In this document: positions 7,719 through 15,236 of the stretch, piece by piece | How the letters are laid out: the number at the start of each line of letters is the position of its first letter | Position numbering within the stretch: the stretch's first letter is position 1 | DNA from: Paracoccaceae bacterium | GTDB lineage: Bacteria; Pseudomonadota; Alphaproteobacteria; Rhodobacterales; Rhodobacteraceae | Assembly (NCBI GenBank): GCA_015487335.1 | Contig: WFPZ01000301.1 | Coordinates: forward strand, 1-15,733 | DNA length: 15,733 bases | Direction of reading: 5' to 3' | Notes under the pieces: generated by a model | Database searches by the model: none | What the model was told of the DNA's origin: nothing | Seen by the model: the letters and a program-made list of their open reading frames with translations, nothing else | Position numbers and translations under genes: made by a program

Positions 7719-7730
7719 TTTCCGCGGAAA
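7719..7730. promoter_or_regulatory. 12-bp perfect palindrome in the SRPBCC/phosphatase divergent region
   Basis: TTTCCGCGGAAA is an exact palindrome about 80 bp upstream of the SRPBCC start and 200 bp upstream of the phosphatase start, in a 291-bp divergent gap. Symmetry, length and location suit a dimeric regulator. No regulator is identifiable, and chance occurrence is possible in GC-rich DNA. Apart from the candidate promoter at 7828-7855 and the repeated ribosome-site block near 7640-7664, I see nothing else in this gap. Confidence 0.3.
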
Positions 7731-7827
7731 CCCTGAATCGACGCATCCTCAGCCCTTCCTGCAGGCCGGGCCAGTGAATCCGGGCCGGCTGCCCTTCGCG
7801 AAGGCCCGCGTCAAGCGGACAATCGGC

Positions 7828-7855
7828 TTCAACTGCCCGCTTCATTCGATTAACC
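7828..7855 (+). promoter_or_regulatory. Candidate promoter of the CpdB-like phosphatase gene
   Basis: TTCAAC (7828-7833) is 16 nt from TTAACC (7850-7855). The -10 lies inside a 17-nt block, CGATTAAC-CA-CTGTCGC (7847-7863). The same block, differing only at the two central bases, occupies the same position at the ffs promoter. The predicted transcript would start near 7863, giving a leader of about 70 nt. Confidence 0.4.
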
Positions 7856-7931
7856 ACTGTCGCAGATTGCAACGGCCCGCCGAAGAGCGAAGCGCCCGGC
7901 CCGGACCCGTGGACAGGCAGACAGGGAAGAC

Positions 7932-9794
7932 GTGAGCAAAGCAACCTCCATACCTCGCGCGCCCCGCAAGCGCCCGGTGCGGCTGCGCGTGCTGGCCACC
8001 TCCGACATCCACCTGCACATCCATCCCCATGATTACTACGCCGACCGCACCCTGCGCTCGCTCGGTCTGGCCCGCACCGCAACGCTGATCCGCCGGCAGC
8101 GCGCGCAGGCCCCCAACGTGCTGCTGCTCGACAACGGCGATTTCCTGCAGGGCACGCCGGTGGGCGATTACATCGCTGACAACCCCGGGCTTCTGAAAGA
8201 GCATCCCCACCCCGCCATCGCGGCGATGAACCTGCTTGGCCATGACGCCGCCACCCTCGGCAATCACGAGTTCAACTACGGGCTGGATTTCCTGCGCCAG
8301 GCCCTTGCCGGGGCCGCCTTCCCGCTGGTCTCGGCCAACCTGCTGGGCGCGCTCGGCGGCAAGCCGCTGCTGCCGCCCTTCGTGATTCTCGAGCGCAGCC
8401 TGACCGATGACGAGGGCCACCGGCGCTGCGTGCACATCGGGGTGACAGGCTTCCTGCCGCCGCAGATCATGGCCTGGGACAGCCACCTTGCCGGGCAGGT
8501 GACCACGCAGGACATCCTCGCCGCCGCCCGCGAGGTGGTGCCCCGGATGCGCGCCCGCGGCGCTGATATCGTGATCGCGCTCGCCCACAGCGGCATCGGC
8601 CCGGCCGAGCACCGCGAGGGCATGGAGAACGCCGCCGTGCCGCTGGCCGGGGTAGAGGGCATAGATGCGATCGTCGCCGGCCACAGCCACGCGCTCTTTC
8701 CCTCTCCCGCCTTCGAAGGCCACCCCGGCGTCGATGCCGGGCGCGGGCTGATCGGCGGGGTGCCGGCGGTGATGCCGGGCTTTGCCGGCAGCCACCTCGG
8801 GGTGATCGACCTGACCCTGCAGCACGACGGGCGTCGCTGGCGGGTGACGGACAGCGACAGCCGCCTGCTGTGCGCCGAGGGCCTGCCCCCCGACGAGGAC
8901 CTGCTGCGCGCCACCGCCCCGGCGCATCAGGCCACGCTGGCGCGCATCCGCCAGCCGGTGGCACGCACCGAGGTGCCGCTGCACAGCCATTTCGCCCGCA
9001 TTGCCCCTTCCGCGATGCTCCAGCTGGTGGCCGACGTGCAGCACGACGCCGTCCGCGAGGCCCTGCGCGGCACCGCCCACGAGGGCCTGCCGGTGCTTTC
9101 GGCCATTGCGCCGTTTCGCACCGGCGGGCGCGGCGGGGCGGGGCATTTCACCGACATCCCCCCCGGCCCCCTGACGCTGCGCGATCTGGGTGCGCTCTAC
9201 CCCTACCCGAACACCATCTGCGCCCTGCTCCTGACCGGCGCCCAGCTGCGCGACTGGCTGGAGCGCGCGGCCGGCCAGTTCAACCGGATCGAGCCCGGCG
9301 CCCCCGGCCAGATGCTGCTGGATGCGGGGTTTCCCGGCCACCATTTCGACGTGATCCACGGGCTGCGCTGGCGGATCGACCTGCGCCAGCCTCCCCGCTT
9401 CGACCACGAAGGCGCCCTGGCCAACCCCGGCACCCGCCGCATCGAGGGGCTGGAATTCGCCGGCAGACCCCTGCGAGACGACATGCGCTTCATCCTCGCC
9501 ACCAACAGCTACCGGGCCGGCGGGGGCGGGCATTTCCCCGGCTGCGGACCGGGGGCCGGGGTCTGGCGCAGCGCCGCCCCCCTGCGCGAGATCCTCGCGG
9601 CCCATGTCCGCCGCCAGGGCACCATCGCGCCCGCCGCAGAGCCGTTCTGGTCATTCGCCCCGCTCGGCGGCACGCGCGTGCTGTTCGACACCGGCCCCGG
9701 CGCCGCGGCTCATCTGGACGATCTGGCGCATCTGCATGCCGAGCCGGCCGGAGAAGGGCCTGACGGCATGGTCCGCTTCGTGCTTGCCCTCTGA
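7932..9794 (+). CDS. CpdB/UshA-like metallophosphatase (probable 2',3'-cyclic-nucleotide 2'-phosphodiesterase/3'-nucleotidase)
   Basis: This two-domain nucleotide phosphohydrolase of 620 residues probably hydrolyses 2',3'-cyclic nucleotides and nucleoside 3'-monophosphates for salvage. The N-terminal calcineurin-like metallophosphatase domain shows the metal motifs in order: SDIH (24-27), DNGD (67-70), GNHEF (110-114), an internal histidine-containing strand IVIALAHSGIG (about 217-227) and GHSH (250-253). The C-terminal 5'-nucleotidase domain (about 330-580) includes YPYPNTICALLLTGAQLRDW and the substrate loop NSYRAGGGGHFPG. The start is GTG, with AGGGAAG just upstream. The N-terminus (MSKATSIPRAPRKRPVRLRV) is basic but has no hydrophobic core, so there is no Sec signal and no twin-arginine motif. 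That is unlike periplasmic E. coli CpdB. UshA-type 5'-nucleotidase activity is the main alternative. The gene stands alone between divergent and RNA genes. Confidence 0.87.
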   Translation: MSKATSIPRAPRKRPVRLRVLATSDIHLHIHPHDYYADRTLRSLGLARTATLIRRQRAQAPNVLLLDNGDFLQGTPVGDYIADNPGLLKEHPHPAIAAMNLLGHDAATLGNHEFNYGLDFLRQALAGAAFPLVSANLLGALGGKPLLPPFVILERSLTDDEGHRRCVHIGVTGFLPPQIMAWDSHLAGQVTTQDILAAAREVVPRMRARGADIVIALAHSGIGPAEHREGMENAAVPLAGVEGIDAIVAGHSHALFPSPAFEGHPGVDAGRGLIGGVPAVMPGFAGSHLGVIDLTLQHDGRRWRVTDSDSRLLCAEGLPPDEDLLRATAPAHQATLARIRQPVARTEVPLHSHFARIAPSAMLQLVADVQHDAVREALRGTAHEGLPVLSAIAPFRTGGRGGAGHFTDIPPGPLTLRDLGALYPYPNTICALLLTGAQLRDWLERAAGQFNRIEPGAPGQMLLDAGFPGHHFDVIHGLRWRIDLRQPPRFDHEGALANPGTRRIEGLEFAGRPLRDDMRFILATNSYRAGGGGHFPGCGPGAGVWRSAAPLREILAAHVRRQGTIAPAAEPFWSFAPLGGTRVLFDTGPGAAAHLDDLAHLHAEPAGEGPDGMVRFVLAL

Positions 9795-9804
9795 CCGGCC
9801 GGGC

Positions 9805-9832
9805 TTGCCAATCGGCCCCGGCACGATTAACT
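9805..9832 (+). promoter_or_regulatory. Probable ffs (SRP RNA) promoter
   Basis: TTGCCA (9805-9810) and TTAACT (9827-9832) are 16 nt apart. They end about 9 nt before the first base of the SRP RNA closing helix, a typical promoter-to-start distance. The shared block CGATTAAC-TG-CTGTCGC (9824-9840) runs from the -10 to the transcript start. Confidence 0.5.
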
Positions 9833-9840
9833 GCTGTCGC

Positions 9841-9934
9841 GAGAGGTTGGCGCGGGCAGGCGTCTCGCCAACCCGGTCAGGTCCGGAAGGAAGCAGCCGT
9901 AACGAGCCCCGCCTGGGTCGCTGTCCAGCCTCTC
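9841..9934 (+). ncRNA. ffs: Signal recognition particle RNA (4.5S-type, small bacterial SRP RNA)
   Basis: This is the RNA scaffold of the signal recognition particle, which binds Ffh and recruits membrane and secretory proteins to FtsY. The near-invariant domain IV core GGTCAGGTCCGGAAGGAAGC occurs at 9875-9894, followed by AGCC, with the GGAA tetraloop at 9885-9888. The ends pair as a 10-bp closing helix: GAGAGGTTGG (9841-9850) with CCAGCCTCTC (9925-9934), including one G-U pair. The total of about 94 nt agrees with the small SRP RNA class. Exact ends are inferred from the helix and could extend a few bases. I see no strong U-rich terminator after it, so processing or readthrough toward the ureohydrolase gene is possible. 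Confidence 0.95.
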
Positions 9935-9963
9935 ACCCTCCCCTCGGCAGGCGAATCATCTTG

Positions 9964-9996
9964 GCAGGCACAGAGGTTCCGGTGCACGCTGCCTGC
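9964..9996. repeat. 7-bp inverted repeat ahead of the ureohydrolase gene
   Basis: GCAGGCA (9964-9970) and TGCCTGC (9990-9996) are exact inverted copies around 19 nt, ending 8 nt before the ribosome site of the agmatinase-family gene. It could be a leader hairpin or an operator. An alternative GCAC/GTGC stem inside it would compete. It has no match that I recognise to a guanidine riboswitch. Confidence 0.3.
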
Positions 9997-10015
9997 GCTA
10001 GCCAGGGAGGCGAGG

Positions 10016-10972
10016 ATGAGCGATCCATTCTTCCAGCCGGTCTCGGGGTTCGACCTGCCGCGCTTTGCCGGCATCCCCACCTTCATGCGCCTGCCGCATG
10101 TGCCGCCCGGCCACGCGCGTTTCGGCGAGGTTCAGATCGGCCTCGTGGGCGTGCCGTGGGACAGCGGCACCACCAACCGCCCCGGGCCGCGCCACGGGCC
10201 GCGCCAGCTGCGCGACGCCTCCACCATGATCCGGGCCGAGCACCCCGTCAGCGGCACCCGCCCCTTCGAGGCGATGAACTGCGCCGATCTGGGCGACGTG
10301 GCACCCAATCCCGCCGACATCCCCGATACGATGGCGCGTATCACCGCCTTCGTGGAGAGGATGAGCGATGCCGGGATCCGCCCGCTGATCGCCGGCGGCG
10401 ATCACCTCGCCTCGCTGCCGGTGCTGCGCGCCCTGGCCACCGACGGCCCCCTGGGCATGGTGCATTTCGACAGCCATACCGACCTTTTCCACAGCTACTT
10501 CGGCGGCGCCATGTATACCCACGGCACCCCCTTCCGCCGCGCCGTGGAAGAGGGGCTGCTGGACCCCCGGCGCATGGTCCAGATCGGCATCCGCGGCACC
10601 GTCTATGACCGCGAGGATCGCGACTTCGCCCGCGCCGAGGGCATCCGCATCATCACCATCGAGGAGTTCTTCTCCCGCCCCCTCCCCGACGTGATGGCCG
10701 AGGCGCGCGAGATCGTGGGCGAGCGCCCCGCCTATCTGTCCTACGACATCGATTTCGTCGATCCCGCCTTCGCGCCGGGCACCGGCACCCCCGAGGTGGG
10801 CGGGCCGAACTCCTTCCAGGCGCTGCAGGTGCTGCGCGAGCTGGCCGGGATGAACATCGCCGGCGCCGATCTCGTCGAGGTATCGCCGCCCTTCGACCCT
10901 ACCGGCGCCACCGCCTTCCTCGGGGCCTCGCTGATGTTCGAGATGCTCTGCCTGATGACCGAGGGCCGCTGA
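10016..10972 (+). CDS. speB: Agmatinase-family ureohydrolase (agmatinase or related guanidino-acid hydrolase)
   Basis: This cytoplasmic binuclear metal enzyme of 318 residues hydrolyses a guanidino compound to urea plus an amine. All six metal ligands are visible: His130 in GGDH, Asp152, His154 and Asp156 in FDSHTD, and Asp244 and Asp246 in YDIDFVDP. The following AFAPGTGTPE (251-260) and EVSPPFD (288-294) are also family signatures. The usual DAHxD motif is DSHTD here. Length matches agmatinases, guanidinobutyrases and guanidinopropionases (about 305-320), and the sequence cannot separate these by eye. Agmatinase is the default call and the symbol is tentative. The ATG has GGGAGG 5 nt upstream. 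The gene follows ffs and converges with a small membrane protein gene. No polyamine or arginine genes adjoin it, so context does not settle the substrate. Confidence 0.85.
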   Translation: MSDPFFQPVSGFDLPRFAGIPTFMRLPHVPPGHARFGEVQIGLVGVPWDSGTTNRPGPRHGPRQLRDASTMIRAEHPVSGTRPFEAMNCADLGDVAPNPADIPDTMARITAFVERMSDAGIRPLIAGGDHLASLPVLRALATDGPLGMVHFDSHTDLFHSYFGGAMYTHGTPFRRAVEEGLLDPRRMVQIGIRGTVYDREDRDFARAEGIRIITIEEFFSRPLPDVMAEAREIVGERPAYLSYDIDFVDPAFAPGTGTPEVGGPNSFQALQVLRELAGMNIAGADLVEVSPPFDPTGATAFLGASLMFEMLCLMTEGR

Positions 10973-10979
10973 ACCGGCC

Positions 10980-11252
10980 CTACCCTGCGAACAGCGCCAG
11001 CCCGGCCAGCACCAGCAGCAGCGCCAGCGCCAGGCCCATGGGCATCCGGCTGACCCGGCGAATCCCCGAATCCTTCGGAAAGCTCCAGCCCACGCCCCAG
11101 CAGGCGAAGGCCACGGTCCCGGCCACCGCCTGCCAGCTGAAGAAGCCCGCAAACCGCGCCAGCCCGGTGGCGGCCGGATCGGGCGAAAACAGCCAGCTCA
11201 GCGAATAGCCGTAGGCCGCCATCCACACCGCCAGCAGCCCCATCAGCACCAT
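10980..11252 (-). CDS. Small membrane protein, function unknown
   Basis: I do not recognise this 90-residue protein. It has three hydrophobic segments: about 2-22 (MGLLAVWMAAYGYSLSWLF), about 37-58 (FFSWQAVAGTVAFACWGVGW) and about 71-89 (MGLALALLLVLAGLALFAG). A short basic stretch (RRVSR) before the last helix suggests a cytoplasmic loop. The start at 11252 is preferred because hydrophobic sequence begins there and an AGGG-containing purine-rich site precedes it. The frame stays open to an ATG at 11330, but the extra residues are polar and unconvincing. The stop is 7 bp from the convergent ureohydrolase stop. The upstream side faces dnaX, so the two share a 156-bp divergent gap in which I see no clear promoter. 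Confidence 0.65.
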   Translation of the reverse strand: MVLMGLLAVWMAAYGYSLSWLFSPDPAATGLARFAGFFSWQAVAGTVAFACWGVGWSFPKDSGIRRVSRMPMGLALALLLVLAGLALFAG

Positions 11253-11408
11253 TACCCTGTTTTCCTGCCCGTTCTCAGCCACCGTTGCCCCGCACATGTT
11301 GCCTGTGGCGCATACATTAGCCGCCGTCACCCGCGAAAGGAACCGCCCGCGGCTGGACGCCGCTTCGCAGAGGCCCTAACCTGAGCCCGCCCGATGCCAG
11401 AGGATTCC

Positions 11409-13163
<1,755 letters not shown>

Positions 13164-13236
13164 CGCGCCCTTGTAGATGGGCCTGCCAGGGCGTATCTGT
13201 GAGCCGATCGCGACACACCCATTGAGGAGAAGCTCG

Positions 13237-13581
13237 ATGCTCAAGGGCCTCGGCGGCCTTGGCGACATGGCCAAGATGATGAAAACCGCGCAGGAAATGC
13301 AGGCGAAGATGGCGCGGATGCAGGAAGAGCTGGAGCAGATCACCGTCACCGGAGAATCCGGGGCGGGGCTGGTGAAGGCCACGGCCACCGCCAAGGGAGA
13401 GCTGACCGCGCTCGACATCGACCCGTCGATCTTCAACCCCGATGAAAAGGAGGTGGTGGAGGATCTGATCCTCGCCGCGATCAAGGATGCGCAGATGAAG
13501 GCGGCTGAGCGCAGCCAGGAAGAGATGCGCAAGCTCACCGAAAGCATGGGCCTGCCTGCCGACATGAAGCTGCCGTTCTAG
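13237..13581 (+). CDS. ybaB: Nucleoid-associated protein, YbaB/EbfC family
   Basis: This small DNA-binding protein of 114 residues acts as a dimer in chromosome organisation and gene regulation. It shows the family layout. An N-terminal helix rich in Met, Lys and Gln (MAKMMKTAQEMQAKMARMQEEL, about 11-32) is followed by a strand region with VTGESGAGLVKATATAKGEL (37-56) and IDPS. Two C-terminal helices (about 69-103) end the protein. The start at 13237 is set by GAGGAG 7 nt upstream and by the family's MLKGLGGLG-type beginning. The longer frame from 13177 lacks support. It lies 73 bp after dnaX and 4 bp before recR, an order conserved across many bacteria, so co-transcription is very likely. 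Confidence 0.95.
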   Translation: MLKGLGGLGDMAKMMKTAQEMQAKMARMQEELEQITVTGESGAGLVKATATAKGELTALDIDPSIFNPDEKEVVEDLILAAIKDAQMKAAERSQEEMRKLTESMGLPADMKLPF

Positions 13582-13585
13582 GCTG

Positions 13586-14188
13586 GTGGCCGTGGGCGAG
13601 GCCACGAAGGATATCGAGGCGCTCATCGAGCTGATGGCCAGACTGCCGGGGCTGGGCCCGCGCTCGGCACGCCGGGCGGTGCTGCACATGATCCGCAAGC
13701 GCGCCCAGCTGATGACCCCTCTGGCCGACGCGCTGCACCATGTGGCCGCCACCGCCCGCGAGTGCCTCAACTGCGGCAATATCGGCACCGCCGACATCTG
13801 CGACATCTGCCAGAGCGAAAGGCGCGCCACCGGCGAGATCTGCGTGGTCGAGGACGTGGCCGACCTGTGGGCGATGGAGCGCGCCGCGGCGTTCAGGGGC
13901 CGCTATCACGTGCTGGGCGGCACGCTGAACGCGCTTGATTCCATCGGCCCCGAAGAGTTGCGCATCCCCCGGCTGATCGACAGGGTGGCGGCGGAAAACG
14001 TCACCGAGGTGATCCTGGCGCTCAACGCCACCATCGACGGGGCCACCACCGCCCATTACATCGCCGAACAGCTGGAAGGCCGGGTGAAGGTGACCTCGCT
14101 GGCCCGCGGCGTGCCCATGGGCGGAGAGCTCGACTACCTCGACGACGGCACCATCTCGGCGGCGCTGAAGGCGCGCAAGGCGCTTTGA
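13586..14188 (+). CDS. recR: Recombination mediator protein RecR
   Basis: This cytoplasmic repair protein of 200 residues works with RecF and RecO to load RecA on gapped DNA. It has the N-terminal helix-hairpin-helix region LMARLPGLGPRSARRAVLH (16-34). A four-cysteine zinc finger follows (Cys60, Cys63, Cys72, Cys75). A Toprim domain (about 83-178) contains ICVVED (85-90) and ends RGVPMGGELDYLD, the usual Walker B-like C-terminal motif. Length matches the family. The start is probably GTG at 13586, 4 bp after the ybaB stop. A second GTG two codons later is possible. The ribosome site is poor, which fits translational coupling to ybaB. It closes the dnaX operon and is followed by a terminator. 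Confidence 0.95.
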   Translation: MAVGEATKDIEALIELMARLPGLGPRSARRAVLHMIRKRAQLMTPLADALHHVAATARECLNCGNIGTADICDICQSERRATGEICVVEDVADLWAMERAAAFRGRYHVLGGTLNALDSIGPEELRIPRLIDRVAAENVTEVILALNATIDGATTAHYIAEQLEGRVKVTSLARGVPMGGELDYLDDGTISAALKARKAL

Positions 14189-14202
14189 GGGGGCGATGAA
14201 AA

Positions 14203-14222
14203 CCCCGGCTCGACGGCCGGGG
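14203..14222. terminator. Bidirectional terminator between recR and trcR
   Basis: CCCCGGC (14203-14209) and GCCGGGG (14216-14222) form a perfect 7-bp stem with a 6-nt loop. On the minus strand it is followed at once by UUUU, which suits trcR. On the plus strand it is followed by UCUUCGGAUUUU, which is weaker but usable for the dnaX-ybaB-recR transcript. It lies 14 bp after the recR stop and 41 bp after the trcR stop. Confidence 0.8.
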
Positions 14223-14263
14223 TCTTCGGATTTTCGAAAGACGTGTTTCGGAACGGGCGAAGT

Positions 14264-15025
14264 TCAGCCCTCGTCCTTCTCCGCCGCTTCCGAACCTTCG
14301 CTTTCGGGCAGGTTGAACAGGCTGTCGGCGTCCAGCTCCCCGTCCCCGTCCTTCCTGTCCTCTTCCTCCTCGCCCGAAAGGGTGAAGGTCTCCAGCCCGG
14401 AAATCGCGGTGGGGATCTTCGGCTCGCTCGGCATGTCGAGGGACTGCTCGGTGCTCACCAGCTTGCGCCGTTCGTCATCCGACATCACCTCTCCCTCGCG
14501 CGCCTTCTTCGCCGCCGCCTTCTGCACCGCGGCATCCAGTTCGGACTGCTTGCACAGCCCCAGCGCCACCGGGTCGATCGGCTGGATGTTGGCGATGTTC
14601 CAGTGGGTCCGATCACGGATCGACTGGATGGTCGGCTTGGTGGTGCCCACCAGCTTCGAGATCTGGCCGTCGGACAGCTCGGGGTGGAACTTGACCAGCC
14701 ACAGGATGGCCGCGGGGCGGTCCTGGCGCTTGGACAACGGCGTGTATCTGGGCCCGCGACGCTTTTCCTCGCCCACGGCAGCGGGGTTGAACTTCAGCTG
14801 CAGCTTGTGGTTCGGGTCCTTCTCGCCCTTCTCGATCTCCTCGGGCGTGAGCTGGTTGTTGGCGATCGGATCGAACCCCTTGACCCCGGCGGCCACGTCG
14901 CCATCGGCGATGCCCTGCACCTCCAGCTCGTGCAGGCCGCAGAAATCCGCGATCTGCTTGAAGGTCAGCGTCGTGTTGTCCACCAGCCATACGGCGGTCG
15001 CTTTCGCCATCAACGGTTTGGCCAT
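14264..15025 (-). CDS. trcR: Cell-cycle transcriptional regulator TrcR (DUF1013 family)
   Basis: This 253-residue protein matches the alphaproteobacterial DUF1013/TrcR family, annotated as a cell-cycle transcriptional regulator. Two helix-turn-helix-like segments are visible: LTFKQIADFCGLHELEVQGI (20-39) and LSDGQISKLVGTTKPTIQSI (117-136). The second is followed by the conserved RDRTHWNIANIQPIDPVALGLC. Between them is a charged linker (60-100). The C-terminal tail (about 195-253) is strongly acidic and probably disordered. There is no signal peptide or membrane segment, so it should act on the nucleoid. The start at 15025 has GGAGA 7 nt upstream. It converges with recR and shares its terminator. 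A promoter candidate lies at 15115-15143. Direct target genes cannot be told from this sequence. The family name is recalled from annotation, and its biochemistry is thinly described. Confidence 0.88.
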   Translation of the reverse strand: MAKPLMAKATAVWLVDNTTLTFKQIADFCGLHELEVQGIADGDVAAGVKGFDPIANNQLTPEEIEKGEKDPNHKLQLKFNPAAVGEEKRRGPRYTPLSKRQDRPAAILWLVKFHPELSDGQISKLVGTTKPTIQSIRDRTHWNIANIQPIDPVALGLCKQSELDAAVQKAAAKKAREGEVMSDDERRKLVSTEQSLDMPSEPKIPTAISGLETFTLSGEEEEDRKDGDGELDADSLFNLPESEGSEAAEKDEG

Positions 15026-15106
15026 GTCCTGTCTCCTTCGACAAATGCCCCCCTAGCCGGGAAAACGGCCGGTCCGGCTGGACCCTGTTCTCGTTTTCGG
15101 GGAGGT

Positions 15107-15129
15107 CGTGCCTCATATAATGCGGCACG
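15107..15129. repeat. Inverted repeat around an AT-rich -10-like core upstream of trcR
   Basis: CGTGCC (15107-15112) and GGCACG (15124-15129) are exact inverted copies around the 11-nt core TCATATAATGC. The core holds a perfect TATAAT on the plus strand (15116-15121) and TTATAT on the minus strand. The arm GGCACGGG (15124-15131) recurs as a direct repeat at 15205-15212. The position suits an operator for trcR expression. Confidence 0.35.
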
Positions 15130-15143
15130 GGCAGGAGGAAAAG
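15115..15143 (-). promoter_or_regulatory. Candidate trcR promoter
   Basis: On the minus strand TTATAT (15115-15120) follows CTTTTC (15138-15143) at 17 nt. It would start transcription near 15108 and give a leader of about 83 nt. The -10 is fair and the -35 poor. This is the only AT-rich point in the 211-bp gap between the EF-G-like and trcR genes. Confidence 0.3.
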
Positions 15144-15204
15144 AGAAAATCCTCTCCCCTCCGCGCATTCACGGGGTCATCCCTTCCGCGCCGACAGGAA
15201 TGCC

Positions 15205-15233
15205 GGCACGGGAACCTCCGTTCGGAGCGTGCC
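15205..15233 (-). terminator. Hairpin just after the EF-G-like stop codon (possible terminator)
   Basis: GGCACG (15205-15210) pairs with CGTGCC (15228-15233). Inside, CTCCG (15216-15220) pairs with CGGAG (15223-15227) around a two-base TT, with a 5-nt bulge on one side. It begins 3 nt after the stop codon. No U-run follows on the minus strand, so it may be a 3' end stabiliser or a Rho-dependent end instead of an intrinsic terminator. Confidence 0.3.
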
Positions 15234-15236
15234 CGC

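Noticed and set aside
5643..7736. A 697-codon plus-strand open frame spanning cycM, pheA and the SRPBCC gene
   Set aside because: It overlaps three clear genes on both strands. Its translation is low-complexity Arg/Pro/Gly/His sequence, the usual result of a GC-rich shadow frame.
7842..9605. A 587-codon minus-strand open frame opposite the CpdB-like gene
   Set aside because: The opposite strand encodes a full metallophosphatase with all motifs. The minus frame has no recognisable features.
9935..10015. Guanidine (ykkC-type) riboswitch ahead of the agmatinase-family gene
   Set aside because: The leader is only about 80 nt and lacks the conserved ACGR-loop hairpin pair of the mini-ykkC class or the larger ykkC core that I would expect.
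9998..11152. A 384-codon minus-strand open frame opposite the ureohydrolase gene
   Set aside because: It is a shadow of an enzyme with all metal ligands intact. Only the short membrane protein at its right end, in another frame, is credible.
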